From NCBI GenBank assembly GCA_002336725.1, contig DDEO01000208.1:27383-34732 (forward strand): a DNA stretch of 7,350 nt, in the 5' to 3' direction. A program made the translations under genes and the position numbers. Below, piece by piece: positions 1-6,972 of the stretch; positions within the stretch are counted from its first letter, which is position 1; the number at the start of each line of letters is the position of its first letter. The stretch is from Bacteroidetes bacterium UBA1952. GTDB lineage: Bacteria > Bacteroidota > Bacteroidia > Chitinophagales > Chitinophagaceae. Below the pieces are notes generated by a model, which searched no databases, was not told the DNA's origin, and saw only the letters and a program-made list of their open reading frames with translations.

Positions 1-104
1 CTTGACCCGCAATCTCAATTATTCTTATTCTGTGTTCTGGATATTATGGAGCAGCTTATAATTACATATTTGCATCTGTGGCAACCATAGCAACGGTGGC
101 AGTA
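1..104. other. AT-rich stretch without a recognised gene
   Basis: I see no convincing reading frame, RNA gene or repeat here. Base composition is visibly more AT-rich than in the genes to the right. The stretch lies immediately beyond the stop of the transposase-like remnant and may be further decayed mobile-element sequence, but no recognisable residues remain. The window edge prevents seeing the next gene on the left. Confidence 0.4.
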
Positions 105-248
105 TCACCCGGAAGGGAATAAATAGACTTTCGCAAGAGGTCTAATATACGCACATCGGACGACTCCTGATTTTTCACTCCTTTTTCTGAGTACCGTTTC
201 CAAGATAGTTCGTTCCTGGTCAGTCAAGGTTACAATATACTTTTTCAG
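105..248 (-). pseudogene. Remnant of IS630-family transposase, N-terminus only
   Basis: Read on the minus strand from the CTG codon at 246-248, this gives 47 codons to a TGA at 105-107. The translation begins LKKYIVTLTDQER and runs on through ILETVLRKRSEK to RCAYIRPLAK. IS630-family transposases typically begin with a KKYIVxLTxEER-type segment, then a helix-turn-helix region with an R-A-x-I-L-L core, and the remnant aligns to this pattern without gaps (from memory). The family is normally over 300 aa, so only the first seventh or so survives. The usual ATG appears to have become CTG, and no further transposase is visible before the window edge. Bases 249-319, between the remnant and the uvrB stop, may include the element's terminal inverted repeat. 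They contain the palindrome ATTTTAAAAT, but no second end is in view to confirm it. An alternative is a ribbon-helix-helix mobilisation protein, because SEKSG followed by AYIR also fits that fold. Confidence 0.5.
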
Positions 249-319
249 CGGGGCGGATTTTAAAATTAACCGCACAGGACTGAGGCCACCAGAACAAGAT
301 CCATGCTATTGACTAAAAA

Positions 320-2359
<2,040 letters not shown>

Positions 2360-2464
2360 AATTTTTCTACAAGATAAAACAAACGCGCCGCCGGGAAGTT
2401 CGGAACGGGCGGGCAGGATGACCAGAATTTTCCCGCAGATTTCTGCAGGGAAAAACACAAAACT

Positions 2465-2486
2465 ATAAGGTCTTCGGAGACCTTAT
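2465..2486 (-). terminator. Hairpin terminator behind the FrnE-like gene
   Basis: A perfect 9-bp stem ATAAGGTCT/AGACCTTAT encloses a 4-base loop (TCGG on the plus strand). On the minus strand it is followed by AGTTTTGTGTTTTT, a U-rich tail, and it lies about 33 bases beyond the stop of the FrnE-like gene. On the plus strand a T6 run also follows after GGGC, so it could act in both directions, but no plus-strand gene ends here. Confidence 0.6.
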
Positions 2487-2518
2487 GGGCTTTTTTGAGA
2501 GCGGCATTTCCGGAAATA

Positions 2519-3238
2519 TCACCCGCAAAAACCATCGGGGGTGCAGGCCGGGCCGCCTTCTACTTCCAGTTTCATTTCCGGATTTTGGGTGCGCCATTCA
2601 TCAAAGGCCTTTTCCAGGGACTTGAGAAATACCTCAACGGGCTGTGCGCCGGAAACGCCGTATTTGCGGTCGAGCACAAAAAACGGAACACCCGAAATGC
2701 CCAGTTGCTGCGCTTCGTCCAAGTCCGAATATACGTTCTGCGCATACGTTTCGTTGGCGAAAGCAGCCGAAATTTCTGCTTTATCGAGACCTGCTTCCAG
2801 GCCCAGTCGCGTCAGCACTTCTTCGTCGCCAATGTCTTTTCCTTCCGTGAAAAATGCGCGAAAAAGCACTTCTTCCATCGCGTCGCCCAGGTCTTTGGTT
2901 TTGGCAAGCTGAATCATTTGGTGGGCCTTAAAAGTGTTTGCCGCAAGGGCTTTCTCCAGGTGAAAATCCAGTCCGGCGGCGCGGGCCATTTGCGTTACCT
3001 GTTGAAACATTCCGGCGATTTTGTCGGCAGGGAATCCCTTTCTTTCAGCGAGCGCCTGCGCGTAGGGCTTGTGGATGGCGGCAGGCGCGTCGGGGTCCAG
3101 CATATAGCTTTTCCAGACAATGTCGAGGTTTGCGCGGTCTTTGAAATCGCGGAGTGCGGCTTCAAAATGGCGCTTGCCGATATAGCAGAACGGGCAGACG
3201 ACATCGCTCCAGATTTCGATTTTCATTCGTGGATTCAT
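2519..3238 (-). CDS. DsbA-family oxidoreductase, FrnE-like
   Basis: This is a thioredoxin-fold thiol-disulfide oxidoreductase of the FrnE branch of the DsbA family. FrnE proteins are cytoplasmic and have been linked to oxidative-stress tolerance in Deinococcus. The 239 aa product has the family's usual length and no signal peptide. The redox motif is CPFC (Cys15 and Cys18) after strand IEIWSDVV. An alpha-helical insertion covers about residues 55-170 and includes NTFKAH (101-106). The cis-proline loop is GVPFF (Pro185). The protein ends with a second cysteine pair, Cys232 and Cys238, in CTPDGFC. A C-terminal cysteine pair is a feature of FrnE, where it is reported to exchange with the active site (from memory). 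Two starts are possible, at residue 1 or Met5; neither has a Shine-Dalgarno, and Met5 sits directly before the first strand. The gene is divergent from the receiver gene and has its own promoter-like box. The substrate cannot be read from the sequence. Confidence 0.92.
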   Translation of the reverse strand: MNPRMKIEIWSDVVCPFCYIGKRHFEAALRDFKDRANLDIVWKSYMLDPDAPAAIHKPYAQALAERKGFPADKIAGMFQQVTQMARAAGLDFHLEKALAANTFKAHQMIQLAKTKDLGDAMEEVLFRAFFTEGKDIGDEEVLTRLGLEAGLDKAEISAAFANETYAQNVYSDLDEAQQLGISGVPFFVLDRKYGVSGAQPVEVFLKSLEKAFDEWRTQNPEMKLEVEGGPACTPDGFCG

Positions 3239-3272
3239 AGCAGTTTTCTTTTACAGAAATTTCTTTCTGCAG

Positions 3273-3280
3273 CAAAGGTG
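3273..3280 (-). promoter_or_regulatory. Putative Bacteroidota -7 box for the FrnE-like gene
   Basis: On the minus strand this reads CACCTTTG followed by C, one base off the Bacteroidota -7 consensus TAnnTTTG. It lies 34 bases upstream of the start at 3238. The identical nonamer CACCTTTGC precedes the aminotransferase gene. No good -33 TTTG is visible, so the call rests on the -7 match and position. A 10-bp palindrome, AGAAATTTCT (3255-3264), lies between the box and the start codon and would be in the leader. Confidence 0.4.
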
Positions 3281-3329
3281 CTTAAAACCTGCGCCACGGC
3301 CCCGGCAGAAATGCCATCGGAGCGGGTCA

Positions 3330-3379
3330 TTTCCGGAAAAACCGCTGTCTGTCGGTGGCTTTTCGTGCGTTTCCGGAAA
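3330..3379. promoter_or_regulatory. Paired palindromes TTTCCGGAAA, possible operator
   Basis: Two perfect copies of the 10-bp palindrome TTTCCGGAAA occupy 3330-3339 and 3370-3379, with start positions exactly 40 bases apart, close to four helical turns. Between them is an inverted pair ACCG/CGGT (3341-3344 and 3353-3356). The second copy ends 7 bases before the TATCTTG box of the receiver gene, so a protein bound there would overlap that promoter. The spacer lies between divergent genes and could control both. No regulator can be named. Confidence 0.35.
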
Positions 3380-3386
3380 TCCGGCG

Positions 3387-3393
3387 TATCTTG
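3387..3393 (+). promoter_or_regulatory. Possible -7 box for the receiver gene
   Basis: TATCTTG resembles the Bacteroidota -7 element TAnnTTTG with one T missing. It lies 29 bases before the ATG at 3423. No clear -33 element is seen. It is the best candidate in the spacer but weak. Confidence 0.25.
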
Positions 3394-3422
3394 AGGCTTC
3401 TTCAATCATCTCCTTTTTAATT

Positions 3423-3935
3423 ATGGCGGTAGATGCCAAGCGATATATGTTTCTGGTGGACGACGAACCCATCCAGAACGAAATGCTTAAAGACTATCTC
3501 TCCGAACGCTTTCTGTATGAACTCAAAGTGTTTGAAACCGGCGAAGAGGCTCTTCAAAACCTCCACCTGAATCCGGAAATCGTCATCCTCGACTATCACC
3601 TCAGCAGCCAGAATCGCGAAGCCAAAAACGGCGTACAGGTGCTTCAGGCCATCAAAGAGGCCCACCCCGACACGCAGGTCATCATGCTCTCCGGACAAGA
3701 CAAGCTGGAGGTGGCGGTAGAAAGTATGCGCTACGGCGCTTACGACTATGTGGTGAAGGGCGAGACGGCGTTCAACCGCATCGAAAATGTGATTACCAAC
3801 GTCAGCGAACTCCACAAGGCGCGCACCATCAATCAGGGCTATCGGCGTACCATTCTGCTGCTCTCCGTTGCCGTGGGCATCATCACCCTGCTGGCGCTTT
3901 ATCTGGCCTTCTTTACCGATGCCTACACACACTAA
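3423..3935 (+). CDS. Stand-alone receiver protein with C-terminal membrane helix
   Basis: The 170 aa protein is a CheY-like receiver domain (about 6-125) with no DNA-binding or enzymatic output domain. The acidic pocket is Asp13-Asp14, the phospho-acceptor is Asp57 in VILDYHL, the switch Ser is Ser90 in IMLSGQD, the aromatic switch is Tyr109 and the conserved lysine is Lys112 in VVKGE. All key residues are present, so it should be phosphorylatable. After a short linker, residues 143-163 form one hydrophobic helix (ILLLSVAVGIITLLALYLAF) preceded by Arg141-Arg142, followed by a 7-residue tail. The positive-inside rule puts the receiver in the cytoplasm, tethered to the inner membrane. No histidine kinase lies beside it, and both neighbours are unrelated, so its partner is encoded elsewhere. 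The ATG at 3423 follows an A/T-rich leader. The receiver assignment is firm; the role (membrane-localised phosphate sink or partner-binding switch) is inference. Confidence 0.9.
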   Translation: MAVDAKRYMFLVDDEPIQNEMLKDYLSERFLYELKVFETGEEALQNLHLNPEIVILDYHLSSQNREAKNGVQVLQAIKEAHPDTQVIMLSGQDKLEVAVESMRYGAYDYVVKGETAFNRIENVITNVSELHKARTINQGYRRTILLLSVAVGIITLLALYLAFFTDAYTH

Positions 3936-3953
3936 ACTTTATATTAAAAGCCG

Positions 3954-3961
3954 CACCTTTG
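3954..3961 (+). promoter_or_regulatory. Putative Bacteroidota -7 box for the aminotransferase
   Basis: CACCTTTG followed by C is one base off TAnnTTTG and identical to the box before the FrnE-like gene. It lies 55 bases before the TTG at 4017, in the 81-base gap after the receiver stop. This suggests the aminotransferase has its own promoter even though both genes run the same way. A convincing -33 TTTG is not seen. Confidence 0.4.
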
Positions 3962-3983
3962 CGTCTTTCCTTTTTTAAAATAA

Positions 3984-4004
3984 AGATCCGGTTGGAGCCG
4001 GTCT
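3984..4004 (+). other. Leader hairpin just upstream of the aminotransferase start
   Basis: CCGG/CCGG flanked by AGA/TCT forms a 7-bp stem with one bulged T and a 6-base loop (TTGGAG). It ends 12 bases before the TTG start. On the plus strand it is followed by A-rich sequence, so it is not an ordinary terminator for the receiver gene. It may influence translation of the aminotransferase or be incidental. Confidence 0.3.
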
Positions 4005-4016
4005 TCTAAAAAAATT

Positions 4017-5249
4017 TTGGTTTTGGCTACAGAAACGCTTGCGCCGGTGGTACTCGCCCAGCGCCTCGACCGCATTCAGGAACCCCAGACAATCAAAATG
4101 GCCCGTCTCGGGCGCGAACTGCGTGCGCAGGGCGTGCCGCTTATCGACCTGAGCCTCGGCGAGCCAGACTTCCGCACACCCGATTACATCTGCCATGCCG
4201 CCACCCGCGCCATGGCAGAAGGGCGCACCAAATATCCGCCCGTAGCCGGCATTCCGGAACTGCGGCAGGCCATCTGCGAGAAGCTGCGCCGCGACAATGG
4301 CCTGCATTACTCGCCCGAAGAAACCATCGTTTCGACCGGTGCCAAGCAATCGCTGGCCAACACGATTCTATGCCTCATCAATCCCGGCGACGAGGTGATT
4401 ATCCCCACGCCGTTCTGGGTAACGTATGCCGCGCTCGTTTCGCTCGCCGAAGGCAAGCCGGTATATGTAAAGGCCCCCGTTTCGCAGCATTTCAAGATTA
4501 CGCCGGAGCAACTCGAAGCCGCCATCACGCCGAAAACGAAGATGTTTATCTACTCGGCACCCTGCAACCCCACCGGCGCGGTGTATTCCAAAGCCGAGCT
4601 GGCGGCGCTGGCCGAAGTTTTTGAACGCCATCCACAGGTGGTGATCGTCTCCGACGAGATTTATGAATACATCAACTACGGCACCGAAGGCCATCAGAGC
4701 ATTGCCCAATTTGAGGCCCTGCGCGAGCGCACGGTGGTGGTGAATGGTTTTTCCAAAGGCTTTGCCATGACGGGCTGGCGACTGGGTTATATGGCCGCGC
4801 CAAAAGCCATTGTGCAGGCCTGCGAGAAGCTGCAAAGTCAGTTTACTTCCGGTGCTAATATCATTGCCCAATACGCCGGTGTGGAAGCACTGACACAGCC
4901 GCTGACGGCGACGCACGAGATGACTGCCGCCTTCCGCGAGCGCCGCGATTTTGTTATTGGCAGCCTCCAACAAATTCCGGATTTGAAAGTACCCATGCCC
5001 GAAGGCGCTTTTTATGCCTTCCCCGACGTAAGCGCCTACTTTGGAGCGGTTACGCCCGATGGGACGCGCATCCAGACCGACGAGGACATTTCTATGTATC
5101 TGCTCAACAAGGCTTATCTGAACACGGTTTATGGCAGCGCCTTTGGCGACGGCAACTGCATCCGGATGTCTTATGCCACGAGCATGGAAAATCTTCAGGA
5201 AGCGATGAAGCGGATTACGGATGCTTTTGCGCAGCTCCGGCGAAGCTGA
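4017..5249 (+). CDS. PLP-dependent aminotransferase, aspartate aminotransferase-like (AspC/AspB group)
   Basis: This is a fold-type I class I/II aminotransferase, most like the bacterial aspartate aminotransferases that move an amino group between aspartate and 2-oxoglutarate in the cytoplasm. Numbered from the first TTG (410 aa, normal length), Lys247 in NGFSKGFAMTGWRLGY is the PLP Schiff-base lysine. Asn184 in CNPTG and Asp213-Tyr216 in SDEIYE contact the cofactor, Arg383 in CIRMSYA should bind the substrate carboxylate, and SLGEPDF (46-52) and KYPPVAGIPELR (72-83) are typical of the family. There is no ATG until codon 28, which would remove conserved residues (LAQRLDRIQEPQTIKM), so translation must start at TTG. 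The TTG codons at 4017 and 4023 are both possible; the second gives MATETLAP. Downstream the gene converges on a minus-strand gene. The exact substrate (aspartate or a related amino acid) cannot be fixed from sequence alone. Confidence 0.93.
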   Translation: MVLATETLAPVVLAQRLDRIQEPQTIKMARLGRELRAQGVPLIDLSLGEPDFRTPDYICHAATRAMAEGRTKYPPVAGIPELRQAICEKLRRDNGLHYSPEETIVSTGAKQSLANTILCLINPGDEVIIPTPFWVTYAALVSLAEGKPVYVKAPVSQHFKITPEQLEAAITPKTKMFIYSAPCNPTGAVYSKAELAALAEVFERHPQVVIVSDEIYEYINYGTEGHQSIAQFEALRERTVVVNGFSKGFAMTGWRLGYMAAPKAIVQACEKLQSQFTSGANIIAQYAGVEALTQPLTATHEMTAAFRERRDFVIGSLQQIPDLKVPMPEGAFYAFPDVSAYFGAVTPDGTRIQTDEDISMYLLNKAYLNTVYGSAFGDGNCIRMSYATSMENLQEAMKRITDAFAQLRRS

Positions 5250-5457
5250 CAACGGCCCAAACGGCTTCTTTTGAAAAAGGCCGAAAAGCCCGTTACCAGA
5301 ACGTAAATCGCGTTTCAAAATAGTTGAAAATCAACGCTTCCCGTGCAGGTGCGTATATTAGAAAGTCGGCCTTGATGGCGCTTTCAGGCAAAGAAAGCGG
5401 AGAAAGAAACCGATTTGCGGAAACTGATATCCAACCGCCCTTCAATCTTGTATGTAA
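5250..5457. other. Convergent spacer with possible gene fossil and small inverted repeats
   Basis: There is no intact gene here. Two overlapping, mutually exclusive inverted repeats occur: TTTCAA/TTGAAA (5313-5318 and 5324-5329) and GTTGA/TCAAC (5323-5327 and 5331-5335). From 5324 the plus strand reads LKINASRAGAYIRKSALMAL and continues protein-like to about 5440, after an in-frame TAG at 5321-5323. This resembles a short segment of a ribbon-helix-helix or mobilisation-type protein, but it is too short to assign and may be chance. Confidence 0.25.
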
Positions 5458-5500
5458 AAATTCCCCTCGGCCCTTACTGCGTAAAGACCGGGGGGAATTT
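5458..5500 (-). terminator. Long hairpin between convergent genes, probable terminator
   Basis: A 13-bp stem, AAATTCCCCTCGG (5458-5470) against CCGGGGGGAATTT (5488-5500), has a single T-G wobble. The 17-base loop holds a second small stem, TTAC/GTAA (5474-5477 and 5481-5484). On the minus strand the stem runs into TTTTTAC, giving a U-rich tail 21 bases beyond the stop of the small membrane protein gene. On the plus strand the tail is weaker (TTTATATG), but the hairpin lies between converging genes and may serve both. Confidence 0.6.
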
Positions 5501-5520
5501 ATATGCAAAAATCAGTGCGG

Positions 5521-5973
5521 CTATCCAAACAGTTTTTTATTGCCCAGCGTTTGCGCCACCATTGCGGCCACCCAGGATCCCAGCAGATAATAGGCTGTGG
5601 ACATTATTTTGGTTTGGGGGGTGCGGGTTGTGGGCGCGGTAACAAGTCCGAGTTTTTTGGGCAAAAACAAAGATCCCAGTCCGGCGAGCAAACCCATGCC
5701 GGTGGTTCGGGTAGCCGTATTTTTTCCGGAAACGGTGCCGGCATAATAGAGGCCGTTCATCACCAAATCGGCAGCCAGCGTACCCCAGTACAGTTTTTCG
5801 CCGGTGGGTGCCGGCTCGCCGGCCTTGTCAAATAATTTATTGGCTGCATCCATGCCCAGTTTTTCGAGGCGGGGCGCGTTGTTGTCCACACGGCGCATGG
5901 TTTCGTTGAGAATGGTAACGACCGCAGCACCTGCGAGGCCGGCAAGTAATACGTTTACAGTTTTGGGGTTCAT
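5521..5973 (-). CDS. Small multi-pass membrane protein, function unknown
   Basis: I do not recognise a named family. From the ATG at 5971-5973 the product is 150 aa. Hydrophobic segments lie at about 5-22, 62-80, 92-105 and 125-142, so three or four membrane helices are likely. The first is followed by a polar, charged stretch, NETMRRVDNNAPRLEKLG (24-41, start of the loop between helices 1 and 2), which looks conserved in style. There is no cysteine and no recognisable catalytic motif. The frame extends upstream to 6033, adding a 20-residue polar segment that begins inside the 7-bp repeat array. MNPKTVNVLLAGLAG looks like the natural N-terminus, so the shorter form is preferred. The gene is divergent from the lipocalin gene and ends at a long hairpin. 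It is likely real: the reading frame is clean, codon use resembles its neighbours and the hydrophobic pattern is coherent. Confidence 0.72.
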   Translation of the reverse strand: MNPKTVNVLLAGLAGAAVVTILNETMRRVDNNAPRLEKLGMDAANKLFDKAGEPAPTGEKLYWGTLAADLVMNGLYYAGTVSGKNTATRTTGMGLLAGLGSLFLPKKLGLVTAPTTRTPQTKIMSTAYYLLGSWVAAMVAQTLGNKKLFG

Positions 5974-6026
5974 GACGAAAAAGAAGGTTTTCCTGCTACA
6001 TGAAAAAGACCCTGCCAAGTGGCGAT

Positions 6027-6061
6027 GTTTCATGTTTCATGTTTTATGTTTCATGTTTCAT
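6027..6061. repeat. Five tandem copies of a 7-bp unit, GTTTCAT
   Basis: On the plus strand the units are GTTTCAT at 6027, 6034, 6048 and 6055, with the middle copy at 6041 reading GTTTTAT. On the minus strand each perfect unit reads ATGAAAC and so carries an ATG. The array sits 53 bases upstream of the membrane-protein start. The most downstream ATG on the minus strand (6033) is in frame with that gene; the others are not. Confidence 0.9.
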
Positions 6062-6253
6062 GGGTAATTTTTCGTGCTATAGGACGTGGGGCCCGGAAAA
6101 GCGGATCGCAGACTTTACAAATGGTGTTTCCTTGGGTGCCGCTGACAATAGGGTTGTAGGAGCGGTGCCTGCACACTTCCTCTGCAGAGCCGCTTTTCGT
6201 GAGGCGGAAGGTTATTCGGCTGCTGGCCCGGTTTTTCAGATAAATATTTTCTT
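6062..6253 (+). other. Leader/promoter region of the lipocalin gene
   Basis: No gene is seen. AGCGG (6161-6165) can pair with CCGCT (6190-6194), and the same CCGC can instead pair with GCGG (6204-6207), so two alternative weak hairpins are possible. The palindrome CTCTGCAGAG occupies 6180-6189. The last 25 bases before the ATG are A/T-rich without a Shine-Dalgarno. No clear TAnnTTTG box was found. Confidence 0.3.
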
Positions 6254-6805
6254 ATGAAACAGAAATCCTTAAAAGCCGTAGCCCTGTCTGTCAGTGCGCT
6301 GGCCGTTGCCGGTGGTGTTGGCGCCTGGGTCCTTTCCCGTCGCAAAACGATCCCCAATGGGGTGGAAGCCGTCAGCCCCTTTGATATCGACCGCTATCTG
6401 GGGAAATGGTATGAAATCGCTCGCTTCGACTATCGCTTTGAACGTGGCATCGACCACGCGACAGCGAAATATTCCCGCAATGAAGACGGCAGTATTAAAG
6501 TGGTAAACAAAGGCCGCAAGAAATCCGGCAAAAAATCGAAAGTAGTTGGCAAGGCACTCCCCGCCGGCCCGGAAAATACCGGAATGCTGAAGGTCTCTTT
6601 CTTCGGCCCTTTCTATGCCGGTTATAATGTCATTGCCATCGACGAGCAGTATCAATATGCCCTTGTTGCCGGCCAAAGCCGTGACTATCTGTGGATTTTG
6701 AGCCGGGAGAAAACCATTCCGGATACCGTTCGGGGAGCCTATCTGCAAAAAGCCCGCGAGCTGGGTTTTGAGGTAGAAAAACTCGTGTGGCCGGAGCAGG
6801 AATAG
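6254..6805 (+). CDS. Lipocalin family protein, Blc-like
   Basis: This is a bacterial lipocalin: an eight-stranded beta-barrel that binds hydrophobic ligands such as fatty acids or lysophospholipids, usually in the periplasm or attached to a membrane. The 183 aa protein has the first lipocalin motif GKWYEIAR (50-57, with Gly50-x-Trp52), then RFERGIDHATAKYS and a repeated-strand region. The second and third motifs are YNVIAIDEQYQYALVAG (124-140) and WILSRE (147-152, with the conserved Arg151 after strand seven). The C-terminal helix TVRGAYLQKARELGFE follows. The N-terminus has a basic start (MKQKSLK) and a hydrophobic helix (about 8-27) ending in RRK. Unlike E. coli Blc there is no lipobox and no cysteine at all, so it is either anchored by an uncleaved helix or secreted by signal cleavage that I cannot place. 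The insert GRKKSGKKSKVVGK (87-100) is unusually lysine-rich. The gene is divergent from the membrane-protein gene. Confidence 0.93.
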   Translation: MKQKSLKAVALSVSALAVAGGVGAWVLSRRKTIPNGVEAVSPFDIDRYLGKWYEIARFDYRFERGIDHATAKYSRNEDGSIKVVNKGRKKSGKKSKVVGKALPAGPENTGMLKVSFFGPFYAGYNVIAIDEQYQYALVAGQSRDYLWILSREKTIPDTVRGAYLQKARELGFEVEKLVWPEQE

Positions 6806-6827
6806 CAGGCGAGGCTTGGTCTGGCCC

Positions 6828-6856
6828 GGCCCCCTCAATCCCCCAAAGGGGAGGCC
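6828..6856 (+). repeat. GC-rich imperfect hairpin, Bacteroidota-type intergenic repeat or terminator
   Basis: CCCC (6841-6844) pairs with GGGG (6848-6851) around an AAA loop, and outer CCTC/GAGG or GGCC/GGCC pairing can extend it. Strings of the form CCCTCAATCCCCCAAAGGGG recur between genes in many Bacteroidota genomes (from memory). It lies 22 bases after the lipocalin stop and may end that transcript, but no T-run follows. Confidence 0.4.
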
Positions 6857-6870
6857 TTAACCCAAACGCC

Positions 6871-6972
6871 ATCGACAATCAATACTAATCAACAATAATC
6901 AACCCCTATCAACAACAATCAACCCTCACCAACAACAATCACCCTCATCACCCCTCATCAACCCCTACCACT
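6871..6972 (+). repeat. G-free leader of ~10-bp degenerate tandem repeats
   Basis: Units begin with ATC (or ACC) at 6871, 6878, 6888, 6898, 6908, 6918, 6928, 6938, 6947, 6957 and 6967. Most are exactly 10 bases, consensus about ATCAACMMCH, with two kinds alternating: ATCAACAACA-like and ATCAACCCCT-like. From 6875 to 6974 there is not one G in 100 bases of the plus strand, and the array runs directly into the start codon of the DUF6496 gene. Without G the leader cannot contain an ATG, GTG or TTG or a Shine-Dalgarno, and cannot form G-C pairs, so the mRNA leader should be unstructured. A promoter would have to lie upstream of 6871 or within the array. Its role in translation is inference. Confidence 0.9.

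Noticed and set aside
2360..2458. 33-codon N-terminal extension of uvrB
   Set aside because: UvrB proteins begin at the MAFNIHRPF-like segment; the extension has no family similarity.
2360..3238. frnE-uvrB operon
   Set aside because: Although both are on the minus strand, a 158-base spacer with a hairpin and U-rich tail lies between them, so co-transcription is unlikely.
3417..3932. Minus-strand open frame (171 codons) antisense to the receiver gene
   Set aside because: The receiver motifs on the plus strand settle which strand is coding.
4368..5318. Minus-strand open frame (316 codons) antisense to the aminotransferase
   Set aside because: It is a shadow of a gene with all catalytic residues intact; its own translation shows no domain.
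5974..6033. 20-codon extension of the small membrane protein into the heptamer array
   Set aside because: The extension is polar and unlike a membrane-protein start; the ATG at 5973 gives a natural N-terminus. It is not fully excluded.
6027..6061. CRISPR array at the heptamer repeats
   Set aside because: Units are 7 bases and contiguous, with no spacers and no cas genes nearby.
6269..6838. Minus-strand open frame (189 codons) antisense to the lipocalin
   Set aside because: The plus strand encodes clear lipocalin motifs; the antisense product resembles nothing.
6871..6972. Coding repeat (Asn/Pro/Thr/Gln-rich N-terminal extension of the DUF6496 protein)
   Set aside because: The frame is open only back to a TAA at 6886-6888 and, lacking G, has no possible ATG, GTG or TTG start.
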